64,000 nt of DNA from Linanthus parryae (GCA_023055425.1 JALGPY010000002.1:135366427-135430426); one strand, 5' to 3'. Positions 22,851 to 35,194 are shown, numbered from the stretch's first letter. The notes: a model not told the origin generated them from the letters alone. Program-made: numbers and translations.

Positions 22851-23694
22851 AGCGTATGTTTAGTATTTAAAAAATGCAGGGGAAAATGAAAAGGGGAATA
22901 AAATAAAACTATTTTTTTTTTTTGTTTGGATATAGAAGAAAATAGAATGAAAATAGAAAGGAAAAATTAAATGAAGAAAACACGGAGATATTTATCGCCC
23001 AAATCAAGCGGAAAATAATTAGAAATTGACGCGAGTGGATCTTCCACGACCTTCGTTAGTTGATCTCGCTTTCATTCCATTGGTTCTCAATTTCTGACTC
23101 GTTGCTGGTTTACAGGCGTTGGAGCTCACCACCCTAAAAAAAAGTTCTCTCTCTCCTCTCCCTGTCATAGCATCGTCAATGTGGGTCTTGGCTCAGAGTA
23201 CACATGAAATTGAATCGATTCTTGGTTTGGGCTGATATTGATCGATGGGGAGGCTGGGAACGACACCCGTGGTTGGCGATTTGCAAATGACAAAATATGT
23301 GCGGTTGATTTGGGGTCCGGTGGTCTGGGTCTGTGGTTGGCTTTGGCATTTGGGGATTTTGATGGAGAGCGACAATGGGGATTGAGGTTTCATGAGAGAG
23401 GAGGGACTCTTGGTTCCATGGTCTTGGTGGAGTTCCGATTTGAGCCTCGCCTGGATATGAGCCTGAGTATGGCCGATTTGAAAGAGAGTTTGGGTAGTAA
23501 TAATAATTATTGTATACAAGTAACTATAATAATACTAGTGTGGGTGTAGTCCGAAAATAATAAATTATAATTATTTAATTTTCCATTCTTTTTCATTTTG
23601 TTTCCAAACATGTGAAAAGCAAAAGAATATTGATGGAAAATGCATTTTCCTTTTCTTTTCAATCTCATTTTCAAGCGCCCAACACAACATAAAA
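22851..23694. mobile_element. Probable non-autonomous TIR element
   Basis: The left end (GCGTATGTTTAGTATTTAAA, then AAAATGAAAAGG) and the complement of the right end (GTGTTGGGCGCTTGAAAATG) form loose inverted termini of about 110 bp. Both contain GTTTGGA and GGAAAA-TTAAAT in matching order. The interior includes a GC-richer stretch (23230-23500) with ORFs on both strands that I cannot identify. Confidence 0.35.
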
Positions 23695-24512
23695 GGTTTC
23701 TCCCCGTGAGATCTAAGGTTTAAGCCCGACCACGACCAAAATTCTTAAGGGCCTGTGGATGTAGTTGAAGTACGCGCAAGCAGACCCGGACACCACGGTT
23801 ATCTCAAAAACATAAGCTCGATTAGAGTACTACTAAGATGTTGACATGTGGCAGTTTAGAAAACTAAGAAGCGGAGTAGAAAAAATCCTAATATGGGTCA
23901 CTGGTGTATTGAGCTCAGATATAAAGGACGAAGAAACCCCATAATACGAGTCAGTCTTTTCTCAAAATAAGAGATTGAATAGAAAACATTTATTAACTCC
24001 CACCCTTCTCCGTCTCTCCTTTCCCTATGCTCTCCGTTTCATCACGATCTCTCGTTTCGTTTTGACTTAAAGAATAATACATAACATTTATTATAGTCAA
24101 ACTCAACTACAACAAAGTCAAACTATATTCCTGAAGTGAGACAATGAGTTCGAAGACATTCCTTTAAAATCAATCTACATGTAATAAAAAAGTCATAATA
24201 TCCCAACCCGAATAAAATCTCATAGTGGAATTTATGCCCCCCCTCTTTGCTGGTGATCTGCAAAATTTCCTTTTTGATACTCAAAAAGTGAAACCGTAGC
24301 TCTTTCTTTCGATTTTCTTCTCTTTATCACTCTTTCTAATACTTTGGGTCCAGTATGGACTTTTCAAAATATGGTTAATAAAAAATAATATTGTACACTA
24401 CGTATTATCATTATACAAGTTTATATTATGAAGCTTGTAGACATCAATCTTACCACTTAACTCTCTGTAAATTGAAAACACCCAAATTTAGAGTTCTTTG
24501 GCCACCGAGAAG
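23695..24512. other. Intergenic, nothing recognised
   Basis: AT-rich sequence with no supported gene or repeat. Confidence 0.5.
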
Positions 24513-24991
24513 TGTTCGAATCGTGCCCAGGCAATCAATTTATTGTGACATTTATATTGACTTACTATTCACTGTGTTGCCGATATGGAGATATGTTAAC
24601 TTGACTGAAGTCCTTAGCATATAAATGTTATATTCCTAAAATATACCCAGTTCATTATTGATTAATAGAACGATCACTATAGACTAGTATGTGGGTAGAT
24701 TAATATGGAGATATAAATTCTAACACATGGGTATGCATTAGGAGTAATGGCATACTGGATTGACTTGCCACGAGAAGGCTACGTATAAATTATGTTAATG
24801 TCACGAGTGGTTTTCTTAGTGACGATGGTGTTGTAATCCTTAGACTCGAAGTCACTAGATACTCTGGTTGTGAAATATTATATTTTGATATCATCAAGCG
24901 TTACACCGTAACTGGGTAACTATAAAGCTATTAATCGGGCATGATAGGAAGCAAGCTGAGCAATGGTAGTGATGTAGAGAGGATTGTCCCT

Positions 24992-24996
24992 CCAAC
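24992..24996. other. Target-site duplication CCAAC, left copy (element 1)
   Basis: Identical to 33507-33511. Removing the element and one copy restores element A's LTR. Confidence 0.93.
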
Positions 24997-26426
24997 TGTA
25001 GGGTTTTGATTCATGGATCGCGCAAACGGAAGCATAATCAAACAAACAACCATGCAAAACCCTCCAAGGATCACAAGTCTAGATGCATAACGATAGTGAA
25101 GGTAAGAAATCATAAACACACCTTTGGGTTCTCCTTGATGACTTCAAACGCGAATAGTGTCACGTTCTCTATAGTTGATCCACGCCTAGAGTTGTTCCTA
25201 GATCTCCAATCTCCTTGGTGCTAGCCCGGAATGAAAGGAGGGTGAAGGAATCACGCAAAACGAGGCACAAAAGGGGGTTCGGCCCCTTTGTGGCGTCGGG
25301 GACGAGGGGGCGGCGGCAAGGGGCGGCGTCCCTCTTGTTGCTTGCTCTCTCTCTCCTTTGTTCTCTCCCGCTCTTGTTATGTTCTCTCTAGAGCATAAGT
25401 TGTGTAGGGAAGGAAGGAAGGAGGGTCCTTTATATAGTCCAACAACTCCTTGTTAACTACCTAAAGGACTTATTCTAGTCCTACTAGAATTCAATTTAGT
25501 CCCTTCCTTGCAAATTAGTCCCTACTAAGTTTGCAAGGGTTTGCAAAATGATCCTTCTAATTAATTTATCCAATTAATTAATTCCAAATCTAGTACAACT
25601 CTATATAGCGTGTGACCCCATAGGTTCTATCTAGTTGGTAGCAACTCTTTGCTAATATGGAGCGGTTTCTAGCAAAACATCCATTCTAGCCAACTAATAG
25701 AATAGTCATCTAGACAACCTTGTACAAGTAATTGTCTCATCCCTTTGCCTCCATATCCGGATTGGACACGAGACATACAAGTCACACTCGTATATCCAAT
25801 CCCTAGTTTCTCGATCCATGGAATAGCCTTATTCGTGCAAATAACATCAATATCCCATATATTGATTTATTTGAGTCTGGCCAGACATTCTATAAGCACT
25901 ATCCTTCGAGTGGCCTTGGATATTTGCTCCCGTTATGTGGGAGAGGCAAATCCTCTCTACGTCCACTACGATCTCTAAGCTTGCTTATCATTGTATCCAG
26001 TACACGCCTTTATAACTACCCAGTTACGGTGTAGCGTTTAAAGCTACCAAGATCACAATGATCCACAACTAGAATATCTAGTGACTTCAAGTCTAAGGAT
26101 GACAATACCATTGTACCCGAGAAGCACTTGTGACTCAACATAACGTGTATGTAGCCTTCTCGGTGATGGGTCAATCCAGTGCAACATTCCGTAATGCACA
26201 CCTATGTGTTGGATCGTGATATCTCCATATCAATCCAACCCCATACTAGTCTATAAATGATTGTCCTATTTAATCATTATACTTGACTAGGGATATTTAA
26301 GATAAACAACACAATTGTAAATCTAAGGACTTCATTATATTAAATATCCAATAAATAATAAATGAATTTCTAGCCAATTACAAATTCATACTAAACTAGA
26401 GTGCCTCTAGGGCATCTATTCCAACA
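24997..26426 (-). repeat. 3' LTR of copia element 1
   Basis: 1430 bp, TGTAGGGTTTTG...CTATTCCAACA on the plus strand. It differs from the other LTR at about 25370 (G/A), 25567 (T/A), 26042 (A/C) and 26401 (G/T). Confidence 0.96.
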
Positions 26427-26440
26427 GTCTCCCACTTGCA
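26427..26440 (-). other. Polypurine tract of copia element 1
   Basis: The minus strand reads GCAAGTGGGAGAC immediately before the 3' LTR and just after the stop codon of the polyprotein. Confidence 0.8.
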
Positions 26441-29400
26441 CTAGAGCCAATCTGGCGCATCTCGTATGCCCATACTCTTAGTGTGCCCTTCATGCTTCCA
26501 CTGCGTGAGAGGCTTTGTAAGCGGGTCTGACAGATTATCATCTGTAGGAATCTTGCATATCCGAACGTCTCCTCTATCGATAATATCTCGAATCAGATGA
26601 AACTTCCTGAGCACATGCTTGGACTTCTGGTGCGATCTGGGTTCCTTTGATTGCGCGATCGCCCCAGTGTTGTCACAGAACAACTCCACTGGATCCGCAA
26701 TGCTAGGGACCACACCAAGTTCAGAAACAAACTTTCTGATCCAAACAGCCTCCTTTGCTGCGCCATTTACAGCAATGTACTCAGCCTCTGTTGTAGAATC
26801 AGCTACCGTCTCTTGCTTGGAACTCTTCCAGCTCACCGCTGTTCCATTCAGGCAAAACACATATCCCGACTGTGATCTAAAGTCATCTCTGTCGGTTTGG
26901 AAGCTTGCATCAGTGTAACCCCTTACACGCAACTTTTCCTCACCACCAAACATCAAGAAGGCATCCTTAGTTCTTCTCAAGTACTTTAGGATGTTCTTGA
27001 CTGCAATCCAATGACTCTCACCCGGATTGGATTGGTATCTGCTTGTCATACTCAAGGCATATGATACATCTGGTCTAGTACATAACATGGCGTACATGAC
27101 GGATCCTATGGCCGAGGCATAGGGAATCCTACTCATGCGTTCCTTCTCAATCTCATTGGAAGGACATCCACTCTTCGAAAGAGTGATTCCATGTGACATG
27201 GGCAAGAATCCCTTCTTGGAATCTTGCATGTTGAACCGTTTCAACACCTTGTCAATATATGTACTTTGACTTAGGCCTAGCAACCTCTTAGATCTATCTC
27301 TATAGATCTTTATACCGAGTATATAGGCTGCTTCCCCTAAGTCCTTCATTGAGAAACACTTTCCTAGCCAATCTTTCACAGATTGCAGCATGGGAACGTC
27401 GTTTCCAATGAGTAGTATGTCATCCACATACAAGACCAGAAAAGCTACAGAGCTCCCACTAACCTTCTTGTAGACACAAGACTCATCTTCGTTTCTGATG
27501 AAGCCAAACTCTTTGACCACTTCATCAAAACGTCGATTCCAACTCCTAGAAGCTTGCTTCAATCCATAAATGGATCGCTGCAGCTTACAGACTTTGTTGG
27601 CTTGCTTTGGATCCTCAAAACCCTCCGGCTGTATCATATACACGTCCTCGAGGAGATTCCCATAAAGGAATGCTGTTTTGACATCCATCTGCCAAATCTC
27701 ATAGTCGTAGTATGCTGCAATTGCAAGTAGGATTCGGATGGATTTGGTCATTGCGACTGGTGAAAAGGTTTCATCATAGTCAATACCATGAATCTGTCTG
27801 AATCCTTTAGCCACCAATCGGCCCTTATAGGTAATCACATTACCATCCATGTCGATCTTCTTCTTGAAGACCCATTTGCACCCTATGGGCCGCGCCCCAT
27901 CAGGTGGTTCCACCAAAGTCCATACTTTGTTGGTATACATGGATTCCATCTCGGATCTCATGGCCTCAAGCCACTTCTGTGAGTCTGGGCCATTCATGGC
28001 CTCCTCATAGGTAGTAGGCTCATCATCTATGAGCATCGTTTCACCGGAATCAGTTACGAGAAGTCCGTACCTCTCGGGTTCCTGGCGCACTCTACTAGAT
28101 CTACGAAGCTCTTGTGTTACCTGAACAGGTGGCTCCACAACTGCTTGTGACTCCTGTTCATGTTCCATAATCGGTTCTGTGATTTGTGGTTCTTGAAATT
28201 CTTCAAGTTCTACATTCCTCCCACTTGCTTCTTTAGAGACAAACTCTCTTTCTAGAAACACGCCGGTCCGAGCAACAAACACTTTGTTCTCGGTTGGATT
28301 GTAGAAGTAGTATCCCTTCGTTTCCTTAGGGTACCCCACAAATTTACACTTATCCGATTTAGGCCCTAGCTTGTCTGATTGTAAACGTTTTACATAGACA
28401 TCGCAGCCCCAAATCCTCATGAACGACAGTGTGGGACGCCTCCCACTCCACATCTCATATGGTGTCTTCATGACTGATTTAGATGGAACACGGTTAATGG
28501 TGAAAGCTGCACTTAATAGAGCGTAGCCCCAAAATGATAATGGAAGATCGGTTTGACACATCATAGACCGAACCATATCCAATAGGGTTCGATTCCTCCT
28601 CTCGGACACGCCATTCCATTGTGGCGTTCCGGGTGGAGTGAGTTGGGACACGATCCCACACTCTCTAAGATAGTCGTCAAACTCTTGGCTTAAGTATTCT
28701 CCTCCACGATCCGATCGTAGAGCCTTGATACTTTTGCCAAGTTGCTTCTCTAATTCATTCTTGAATTCCTTGAACACTTCAAAGGATTCGGATTTTGCCC
28801 TCATAAGGTACACAAATCCATATCTACTGTAATCATCAGTAAACGTAATGAAGTAGACATAACCACCCCTGGCAGGCGTGGCAAATGGCCCACACACATC
28901 AGTATGTATGAGCGCCAATTGCTCACTAGTCCTCTCACCTTTCTTGTTGAAAGGGGACTTTGTCATTTTTCCCAATAAACAAGCCTCACATGTCTCATAT
29001 GATTCAAAATCAAATGAGTCTAGTAATCCATCCTTATGGAGTCTAGATACACGTTTCTCATTTATGTGGCCTAAACGACAATGCCATAAATAAGCAGGAT
29101 TTAAATCATTTATTTTAATCCGCTTGGTATTAATGTTGTAGACAGGATTACTTAGATCAAGGACATAAAGTCCATTAAATAATTGCGCACTAAAATAGTG
29201 AATATTATTCAAATAAAAGGAACAACAATTGTTCTTTATTGAAATAATAAAACCTTCCTTGTCCAAACAAGAAATAGAAATAATGTTTCTGCTCATAGCA
29301 GGCACAAAATAGCAATTATTTAATTCTAAAACTAATCCTGAAGGCAGAGATAGCTCGCACACGCCTATGGCCAACGCAGCAACCTTTGCTCCATTCCCAA

Positions 29401-30391
29401 CGCGCAGATCTACCTCCCCTTTAGCCAATCTTTTACTTCTCTTTAGATCCTGCATATTTCGACAAATATGAGATCCACATCCAGTATCTAATACCCATGA
29501 TGTAGAGACAGTTAAATTGACATCTACAACAAAAATACCTGGTGGTGGTGGAATCACTATTCCAAGCCTCTTGTCCTCCAGATATTTTGGGCAGTTCCTC
29601 CTCCAGTGTCCAGGTTGACTACAGTAGTGACATTCACCCTTAGTCACGACCTTGGCAATGGCACCAACAGGCTTAAGGGCTTGTTCCTTGGACTTGGCAA
29701 CTGACTTGCCTTTGCCCTTGGAGGAAGAGGCAAACCTTTTACCCTTTCCTTTATGCACCATCATAATGGCTTTGCCCTTACCCTTATTGATGCTCTGTTC
29801 AGCCGTCCTCAACATGTTGAGCAAATCTGGCAGTGGTTTAACGATCTCGTTCATGTTATAGTTCATAATGAACTGTCCATAACTCTCGGGCAACGATTGC
29901 AACACGAGATCGGTTGCCAACTCTTGGCCGACCGGGAACCCAAGCCGGGCGAGATTCTCCAAGTACCCGATCATTCGGAGTACATGGGGTCCCACCGGGT
30001 TCCCTTCTGCCAGATGACATTTGAACAGTGCCTTTGAGACCTCATACCTCTCTACCCTCTCCTGCTCTTGGAAGAGCTGCTTTAGATGTTCGATCATATC
30101 GACAGCATTCATGTTCTCATGTTGCTTCTGAAGCTCAGAGGTCATGGTGCAAAGCTTTAGGCAGGCCGCATCATTAGCGTCATCAACACGCTTTTGATAC
30201 GCCTTTAAGGCAGCAGGTGTCTGATTCTCTGGACCTTCTGGAACATGCTCCTCTATTGCGTACAGCTTCTTCTCTTGCTTGAGAACAATTCTCAAGTTTC
30301 TGTACCAATCGAGAAAGTTGGTTCCAGAGAGCTTGTCCTTCTCAAGGACAGATCCTAGGGAATGTTGTGAACTCGATGAGTTGTTTGCCAT
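26441..30391 (-). CDS. Ty1/copia gag-pol polyprotein, intact (1316 aa)
   Basis: A single frame from ATG (MANNSSSSQHSLG) to TAG just before the polypurine tract. The domains are in copia order: gag (DWYRNLRIVLKQEKK); a zinc knuckle CHYCSQPGHWRRNC near residue 255; protease with DTGCGS near 300; a GAG-preintegrase LWHCRLGH near 430; integrase core (HTDVCGPF, then DDYSRYGF) from about 500; reverse transcriptase with YVDDILL near 987; and RNase H (YTDASFQTD) near 1155. No nonsense codon or frameshift was seen and all visible catalytic motifs are present. With near-identical LTRs this is a plausible autonomous copy; activity is inference. Its frame is antisense to the host LTR. Confidence 0.97.
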   Translation of the reverse strand: MANNSSSSQHSLGSVLEKDKLSGTNFLDWYRNLRIVLKQEKKLYAIEEHVPEGPENQTPAALKAYQKRVDDANDAACLKLCTMTSELQKQHENMNAVDMIEHLKQLFQEQERVERYEVSKALFKCHLAEGNPVGPHVLRMIGYLENLARLGFPVGQELATDLVLQSLPESYGQFIMNYNMNEIVKPLPDLLNMLRTAEQSINKGKGKAIMMVHKGKGKRFASSSKGKGKSVAKSKEQALKPVGAIAKVVTKGECHYCSQPGHWRRNCPKYLEDKRLGIVIPPPPGIFVVDVNLTVSTSWVLDTGCGSHICRNMQDLKRSKRLAKGEVDLRVGNGAKVAALAIGVCELSLPSGLVLELNNCYFVPAMSRNIISISCLDKEGFIISIKNNCCSFYLNNIHYFSAQLFNGLYVLDLSNPVYNINTKRIKINDLNPAYLWHCRLGHINEKRVSRLHKDGLLDSFDFESYETCEACLLGKMTKSPFNKKGERTSEQLALIHTDVCGPFATPARGGYVYFITFTDDYSRYGFVYLMRAKSESFEVFKEFKNELEKQLGKSIKALRSDRGGEYLSQEFDDYLRECGIVSQLTPPGTPQWNGVSERRNRTLLDMVRSMMCQTDLPLSFWGYALLSAAFTINRVPSKSVMKTPYEMWSGRRPTLSFMRIWGCDVYVKRLQSDKLGPKSDKCKFVGYPKETKGYYFYNPTENKVFVARTGVFLEREFVSKEASGRNVELEEFQEPQITEPIMEHEQESQAVVEPPVQVTQELRRSSRVRQEPERYGLLVTDSGETMLIDDEPTTYEEAMNGPDSQKWLEAMRSEMESMYTNKVWTLVEPPDGARPIGCKWVFKKKIDMDGNVITYKGRLVAKGFRQIHGIDYDETFSPVAMTKSIRILLAIAAYYDYEIWQMDVKTAFLYGNLLEDVYMIQPEGFEDPKQANKVCKLQRSIYGLKQASRSWNRRFDEVVKEFGFIRNEDESCVYKKVSGSSVAFLVLYVDDILLIGNDVPMLQSVKDWLGKCFSMKDLGEAAYILGIKIYRDRSKRLLGLSQSTYIDKVLKRFNMQDSKKGFLPMSHGITLSKSGCPSNEIEKERMSRIPYASAIGSVMYAMLCTRPDVSYALSMTSRYQSNPGESHWIAVKNILKYLRRTKDAFLMFGGEEKLRVRGYTDASFQTDRDDFRSQSGYVFCLNGTAVSWKSSKQETVADSTTEAEYIAVNGAAKEAVWIRKFVSELGVVPSIADPVELFCDNTGAIAQSKEPRSHQKSKHVLRKFHLIRDIIDRGDVRICKIPTDDNLSDPLTKPLTQWKHEGHTKSMGIRDAPDWL

Positions 30392-32060
30392 TTGGAATTC
30401 TACAAAAGGAAAATACGCAAGTTTTAGTATTTGTGAATTTTTGACTATATTTAATAATGGCTAGTTTATTAAATATAGCTCCCACTATTTTTCTACGGAT
30501 TAATAACCCTCAAGATATTAATGCGGAAAATATCTTTATATTTTCTAGTGGGCCAAGATCCATCTTTTTCATCTCCTTATGAGCTTGCTTTGGCAAGTCA
30601 CCCATAATTCGATTACTTCTTAGGTAGGAACAATTCCAATTGCATCCCATATGCAACTCTTGGTTCAACCGGGCAAATAACTCCTTATTTATCCATCCAT
30701 ATGGATAATCCCAATTGATTGCCTCTAGGTTTCTTAATCAAATTAATAGCCTAGTTGTGTTCAACCTCTTATCCAAACAATTGCACATTGTTACGTGCCA
30801 TCGCATTCCATCATTATGAACCAAGTCGCCATGCTTTGGCACGCACGAACTTGATAAATAATGATGATAATGAGTGTTTAAATAACGAGAAGGCAAGAAC
30901 ACAATATTTTAAAATTTGAGGGATTTTTCAAATTCAATTTTAATTATTTTGTTGATCAATATCAACTAATCTATCTATTTGAGTTTGGGCACAACTCCAA
31001 ATAATAGATCTGGGTTGTCTAATTATCTTATTATCCTAATTGCATGCATCATCCATACACCAACCACACAAATAATAAGACAATAAATAAACAACCACAA
31101 AACAGAAATTAAACGTGATGTGGATATGGCCTTTTCTAGACTAAGATAATTCCAAGCCAATGGAATTATCTATGAACCCTAAACAAACACATCTCCATGC
31201 GTCTTGATCTTTTGGTCCATCCATCATAGTCATGTGGTGTGCTCCATGCTCCATGCTCCATCTTTTGTGGCTCCTTTTGGCTTTGGGCTTCTTTTCTCCA
31301 ATCTTGGCTAACAATCTACTTTATCTAGCACTAGCTAACATCTATACTAAATAAAATAAATCTCACAGGTTGAGAAAAAATTGGCACGCAGGCCATAAAC
31401 CCTAATTAATTATTACAATTAATTGATCAGCTCGCAGGCCGTAAAACCAAACCACAAAATTAAACATCCACATCAAACCACATCCTAAGGCCATATCCAA
31501 TCACCATGCGATTTGCACATAAACAGTTAAAATCCAATTTTAACGCGCTTGGTCAATTTTAATTGATTTTAGGATTTCTAGGGTTAAAACGGTCCATGGG
31601 CCCAACAATCCAATTGCCCGGGCCCAAATAAGTGAACCATAAAGCCCTAGGGCCGGCCCGGCCCAAAACCCGCAAGCTAGGCCCGCGGGTTAGGGCCGCC
31701 CGGCCCCATAGGGCGCCAAGCTTGGGCGGCAAGCAAGGGGGCGGTCCCCTAGGGGGACGAACCTCCTTGTGGAGGTTGTTTCCAAAACAACCTCCTTGCT
31801 TGGAGCCCAAGTTTGGTTGTTTCCTTGTTGTGGGAGAACTCCTTCTTCCCCAAGGATGCCCAAACCCTAGATCTAAGATCCTAAAATTTCTCAAACTCAC
31901 CAATTCATGCATCCAATGCAATAATTGGGTCTTGTTATGATTAATTCTTTGACAAATTGCATCCAATGCTTGATTTGTCTTGTTTTACGCGATAAACAAC
32001 AAATTAAGGTGTAAAACAACAAGAATGTAACACATAAACTACGTTTATGCTCTATGACCT
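30392..32060 (-). other. Leader region of copia element 1
   Basis: Untranslated leader between the primer site and gag. It contains a GC-rich patch (31600-31760) with short ORFs on both strands that recur in element 2 and are probably not coding. Confidence 0.75.
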
Positions 32061-32075
32061 GTGGCTCTGATACCA
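32061..32075 (-). other. Primer binding site, tRNA-iMet (element 1)
   Basis: The minus strand reads TGGTATCAGAGCCAC, one base inside the 5' LTR. Confidence 0.92.
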
Positions 32076-32076
32076 C

Positions 32077-33506
32077 TGTAGGGTTTTGATTCATGGATCG
32101 CGCAAACGGAAGCATAATCAAACAAACAACCATGCAAAACCCTCCAAGGATCACAAGTCTAGATGCATAACGATAGTGAAGGTAAGAAATCATAAACACA
32201 CCTTTGGGTTCTCCTTGATGACTTCAAACGCGAATAGTGTCACGTTCTCTATAGTTGATCCACGCCTAGAGTTGTTCCTAGATCTCCAATCTCCTTGGTG
32301 CTAGCCCGGAATGAAAGGAGGGTGAAGGAATCACGCAAAACGAGGCACAAAAGGGGGTTCGGCCCCTTTGTGGCGTCGGGGACGAGGGGGCGGCGGCAAG
32401 GGGCGGCGTCCCTCTTGTTGCTTGCTCTCTCTCTCCTTTGTTCTCTCCCACTCTTGTTATGTTCTCTCTAGAGCATAAGTTGTGTAGGGAAGGAAGGAAG
32501 GAGGGTCCTTTATATAGTCCAACAACTCCTTGTTAACTACCTAAAGGACTTATTCTAGTCCTACTAGAATTCAATTTAGTCCCTTCCTTGCAAATTAGTC
32601 CCTACTAAGTTTGCAAGGGTTTGCAAAATGATCCTTCTAATTAATTAATCCAATTAATTAATTCCAAATCTAGTACAACTCTATATAGCGTGTGACCCCA
32701 TAGGTTCTATCTAGTTGGTAGCAACTCTTTGCTAATATGGAGCGGTTTCTAGCAAAACATCCATTCTAGCCAACTAATAGAATAGTCATCTAGACAACCT
32801 TGTACAAGTAATTGTCTCATCCCTTTGCCTCCATATCCGGATTGGACACGAGACATACAAGTCACACTCGTATATCCAATCCCTAGTTTCTCGATCCATG
32901 GAATAGCCTTATTCGTGCAAATAACATCAATATCCCATATATTGATTTATTTGAGTCTGGCCAGACATTCTATAAGCACTATCCTTCGAGTGGCCTTGGA
33001 TATTTGCTCCCGTTATGTGGGAGAGGCAAATCCTCTCTACGTCCACTACGATCTCTAAGCTTGCTTATCATTGTATCCAGTACACGCCTTTATAACTACC
33101 CAGTTACGGTGTAGCGTTTAACGCTACCAAGATCACAATGATCCACAACTAGAATATCTAGTGACTTCAAGTCTAAGGATGACAATACCATTGTACCCGA
33201 GAAGCACTTGTGACTCAACATAACGTGTATGTAGCCTTCTCGGTGATGGGTCAATCCAGTGCAACATTCCGTAATGCACACCTATGTGTTGGATCGTGAT
33301 ATCTCCATATCAATCCAACCCCATACTAGTCTATAAATGATTGTCCTATTTAATCATTATACTTGACTAGGGATATTTAAGATAAACAACACAATTGTAA
33401 ATCTAAGGACTTCATTATATTAAATATCCAATAAATAATAAATGAATTTCTAGCCAATTACAAATTCATACTAAACTAGATTGCCTCTAGGGCATCTATT
33501 CCAACA
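32077..33506 (-). repeat. 5' LTR of copia element 1
   Basis: 1430 bp, same ends as the 3' LTR. A TATA box (minus-strand CTATATAAAGG) lies near 32510-32517. Confidence 0.96.
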
Positions 33507-33511
33507 CCAAC
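33507..33511. other. Target-site duplication CCAAC, right copy (element 1)
   Basis: Identical to 24992-24996. Confidence 0.93.
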
Positions 33512-33790
33512 ATAATAGGAGTAAGTATCCACGACCACTCGAGGAGTAGTGCTTATGGAATGTCTACCAGACTCAGATAAATCAATATAGGATACTGATG
33601 TTATCTCTATAGAAATGTCTATTCCCAGGATCGAGAAACTATAGATTGGATATACAAGTGTGACAATTATGTCTCGTGTCCAATTCGGAAATAGAGACAA
33701 AGGGATATATACAACACAGTAACATTGAGCATAAGGTTTGTCGGATCACTGACTATTTCTATTAGTTGGGTAGCATAGATATGTTGCTAG

Positions 33791-35194
33791 TGTTAGGTTT
33801 TGACGTAGGTAACACAGCGGAATAAAAAAAAAATCCTACTTCAAAGTCCACCACGGATCGTCAGGAGGAGACATCATAACATGATAAGAGACATAGTATT
33901 GTGTACCTTATGATTTGTGAGATCACACGAAGAATGATGTCCTGGTCTCTACGGTTGATCCACGTCTAGAGGTGAGATTTAGATTCTTCCTTCTTGCAAG
34001 TGCTAGCTTGAACCGGAGGAAGAGGGAAGAAGAATCAAAGAAACAAGGACAAGAGGAGGGTTCGGCCTCCTCTTGGTGCCAACGGGAAGGGGGGGGGGGG
34101 ACGGGCCTAGGGCGTTCGACCTTAGGTTTTGTCTTGCTCTCTCTTTTGCTTTCTCTCCCACTCTCTTATGTTATGAGCATTAAGTGGGAAGGAAGCTAGA
34201 GCCTCCTTTATATACTCCAACAACTCCTTGTTGTTTCCATAAAGGTCCTTCCTAGTTCTCCATGAACTTGGATTAGTCCCTTCCTTACAAATTAGTCCTA
34301 CTAAGTTTGCAAGGTGTTGCACAATGATCCTTCTCATTAATTAATCATATTAATTAATCCCAAATCTAGTCTACTCTATTTGACGTGTGACCCCATAGGT
34401 TTCAACTTAGTTGGTAGTAACTTTTACTAACATGGAGCGGTGTCTAGCAACACATCCGTGCCACCCAACTAATAGAAATAGTTAGTGATCCCGACAAACC
34501 TCTTGTGCCCAATATCTTATATTGCACAATTGGACACGAGACATAAATAGTCACACTCGTATATCCAATCCATAGTTCCTCGATCCTGGGAATATGCTTA
34601 CGCGAGCAGATAACATCAATATCTCCATACTGATTTATCTGAGTCTGGCCAGACCTTCAATAAGCCTCATCCCTCGAGTGGTCGTGGATATTTACTCCCA
34701 TTATGTGGGAGGGACAAATCCTATCTACATCACTACGATCTCTAAGCTTGCTTCCTATCATGCCCGATAGCCATCTTTATAATTACCCAGTTACGATGTA
34801 ACGTTCGATAACATCAGAGAACAATATTCTACAACTAGAGTATCTAGTGACTTCAAGTCTAAGGATTGCAATTATATTAGCACTACGAGAAGCGATTGTG
34901 AATTGACATAATCTAATGTAACCTTCTCGTTGTGGGTCAATCCAGTATACCATTACCCCTAATGCATACCCATGTGTTTAGACTTGATATCTCCATATCA
35001 ATCTACCCACATACCAGTCTATATTTGATCGTCCTATTAATCAATATAGTGGACTAGGGATATTTAAGATAAACAACACATTATATCTAAGGAGTTCATT
35101 ATATTCAATATCACAATATATAATAAATGAATATTCTAGCCAAAACAATGTTCATACTAAATATACCATTGCCTCTAGGGCATCTATTCCAGCT
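33791..35194 (-). repeat. Solo LTR of a related Angela-like element
   Basis: It begins TGTTAGGTTTTGACG, ends GGCATCTATTCCAGCT on the plus strand, and is about 1404 bp with no internal region. GCTAG flanks it at 33786-33790 and 35195-35199. Joining across one GCTAG restores GTTGCTAGACACCGCTC of the host LTR. The last bases (CCAGCT instead of CCAACA) appear mutated. It contains a 12-G run at 34089-34100. A solo LTR normally arises by recombination between the two LTRs of a full element. Confidence 0.88.

Larger units (their letters stand above)
24997..33506 (-). mobile_element. Complete Ty1/copia element 1 (Angela-like), apparently intact
   Basis: 8510 bp with two 1430-bp LTRs, an initiator-Met primer site, a polypurine tract and one uninterrupted polyprotein frame. 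It is flanked by CCAAC at 24992-24996 and 33507-33511. LTR length, the TGTTGGAATAG...GCCCTAGAGGC terminal sequence and the gag type fit the Angela/BARE lineage; the lineage call is from memory. The LTRs differ at 4 positions by eye (about 0.3%). Confidence 0.95.

Noticed and set aside
23238..23549. ORFs on both strands upstream of the FLOE-like gene
   Set aside because: Neither strand resembles a known protein and there is no splice or start context; described only as the core of a possible element.
31559..31966. ORFs in the GC-rich leader of copia element 1 (and 41795-42122 in element 2)
   Set aside because: They lie in the retrotransposon leader on both strands, change length between the two copies, and look like composition-driven open frames.
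33476..33700. Short ORFs inside LTRs (for example 25745-25978, 32825-33058, 33476-33700)
   Set aside because: They recur because the LTRs are repeats; no coding role expected.
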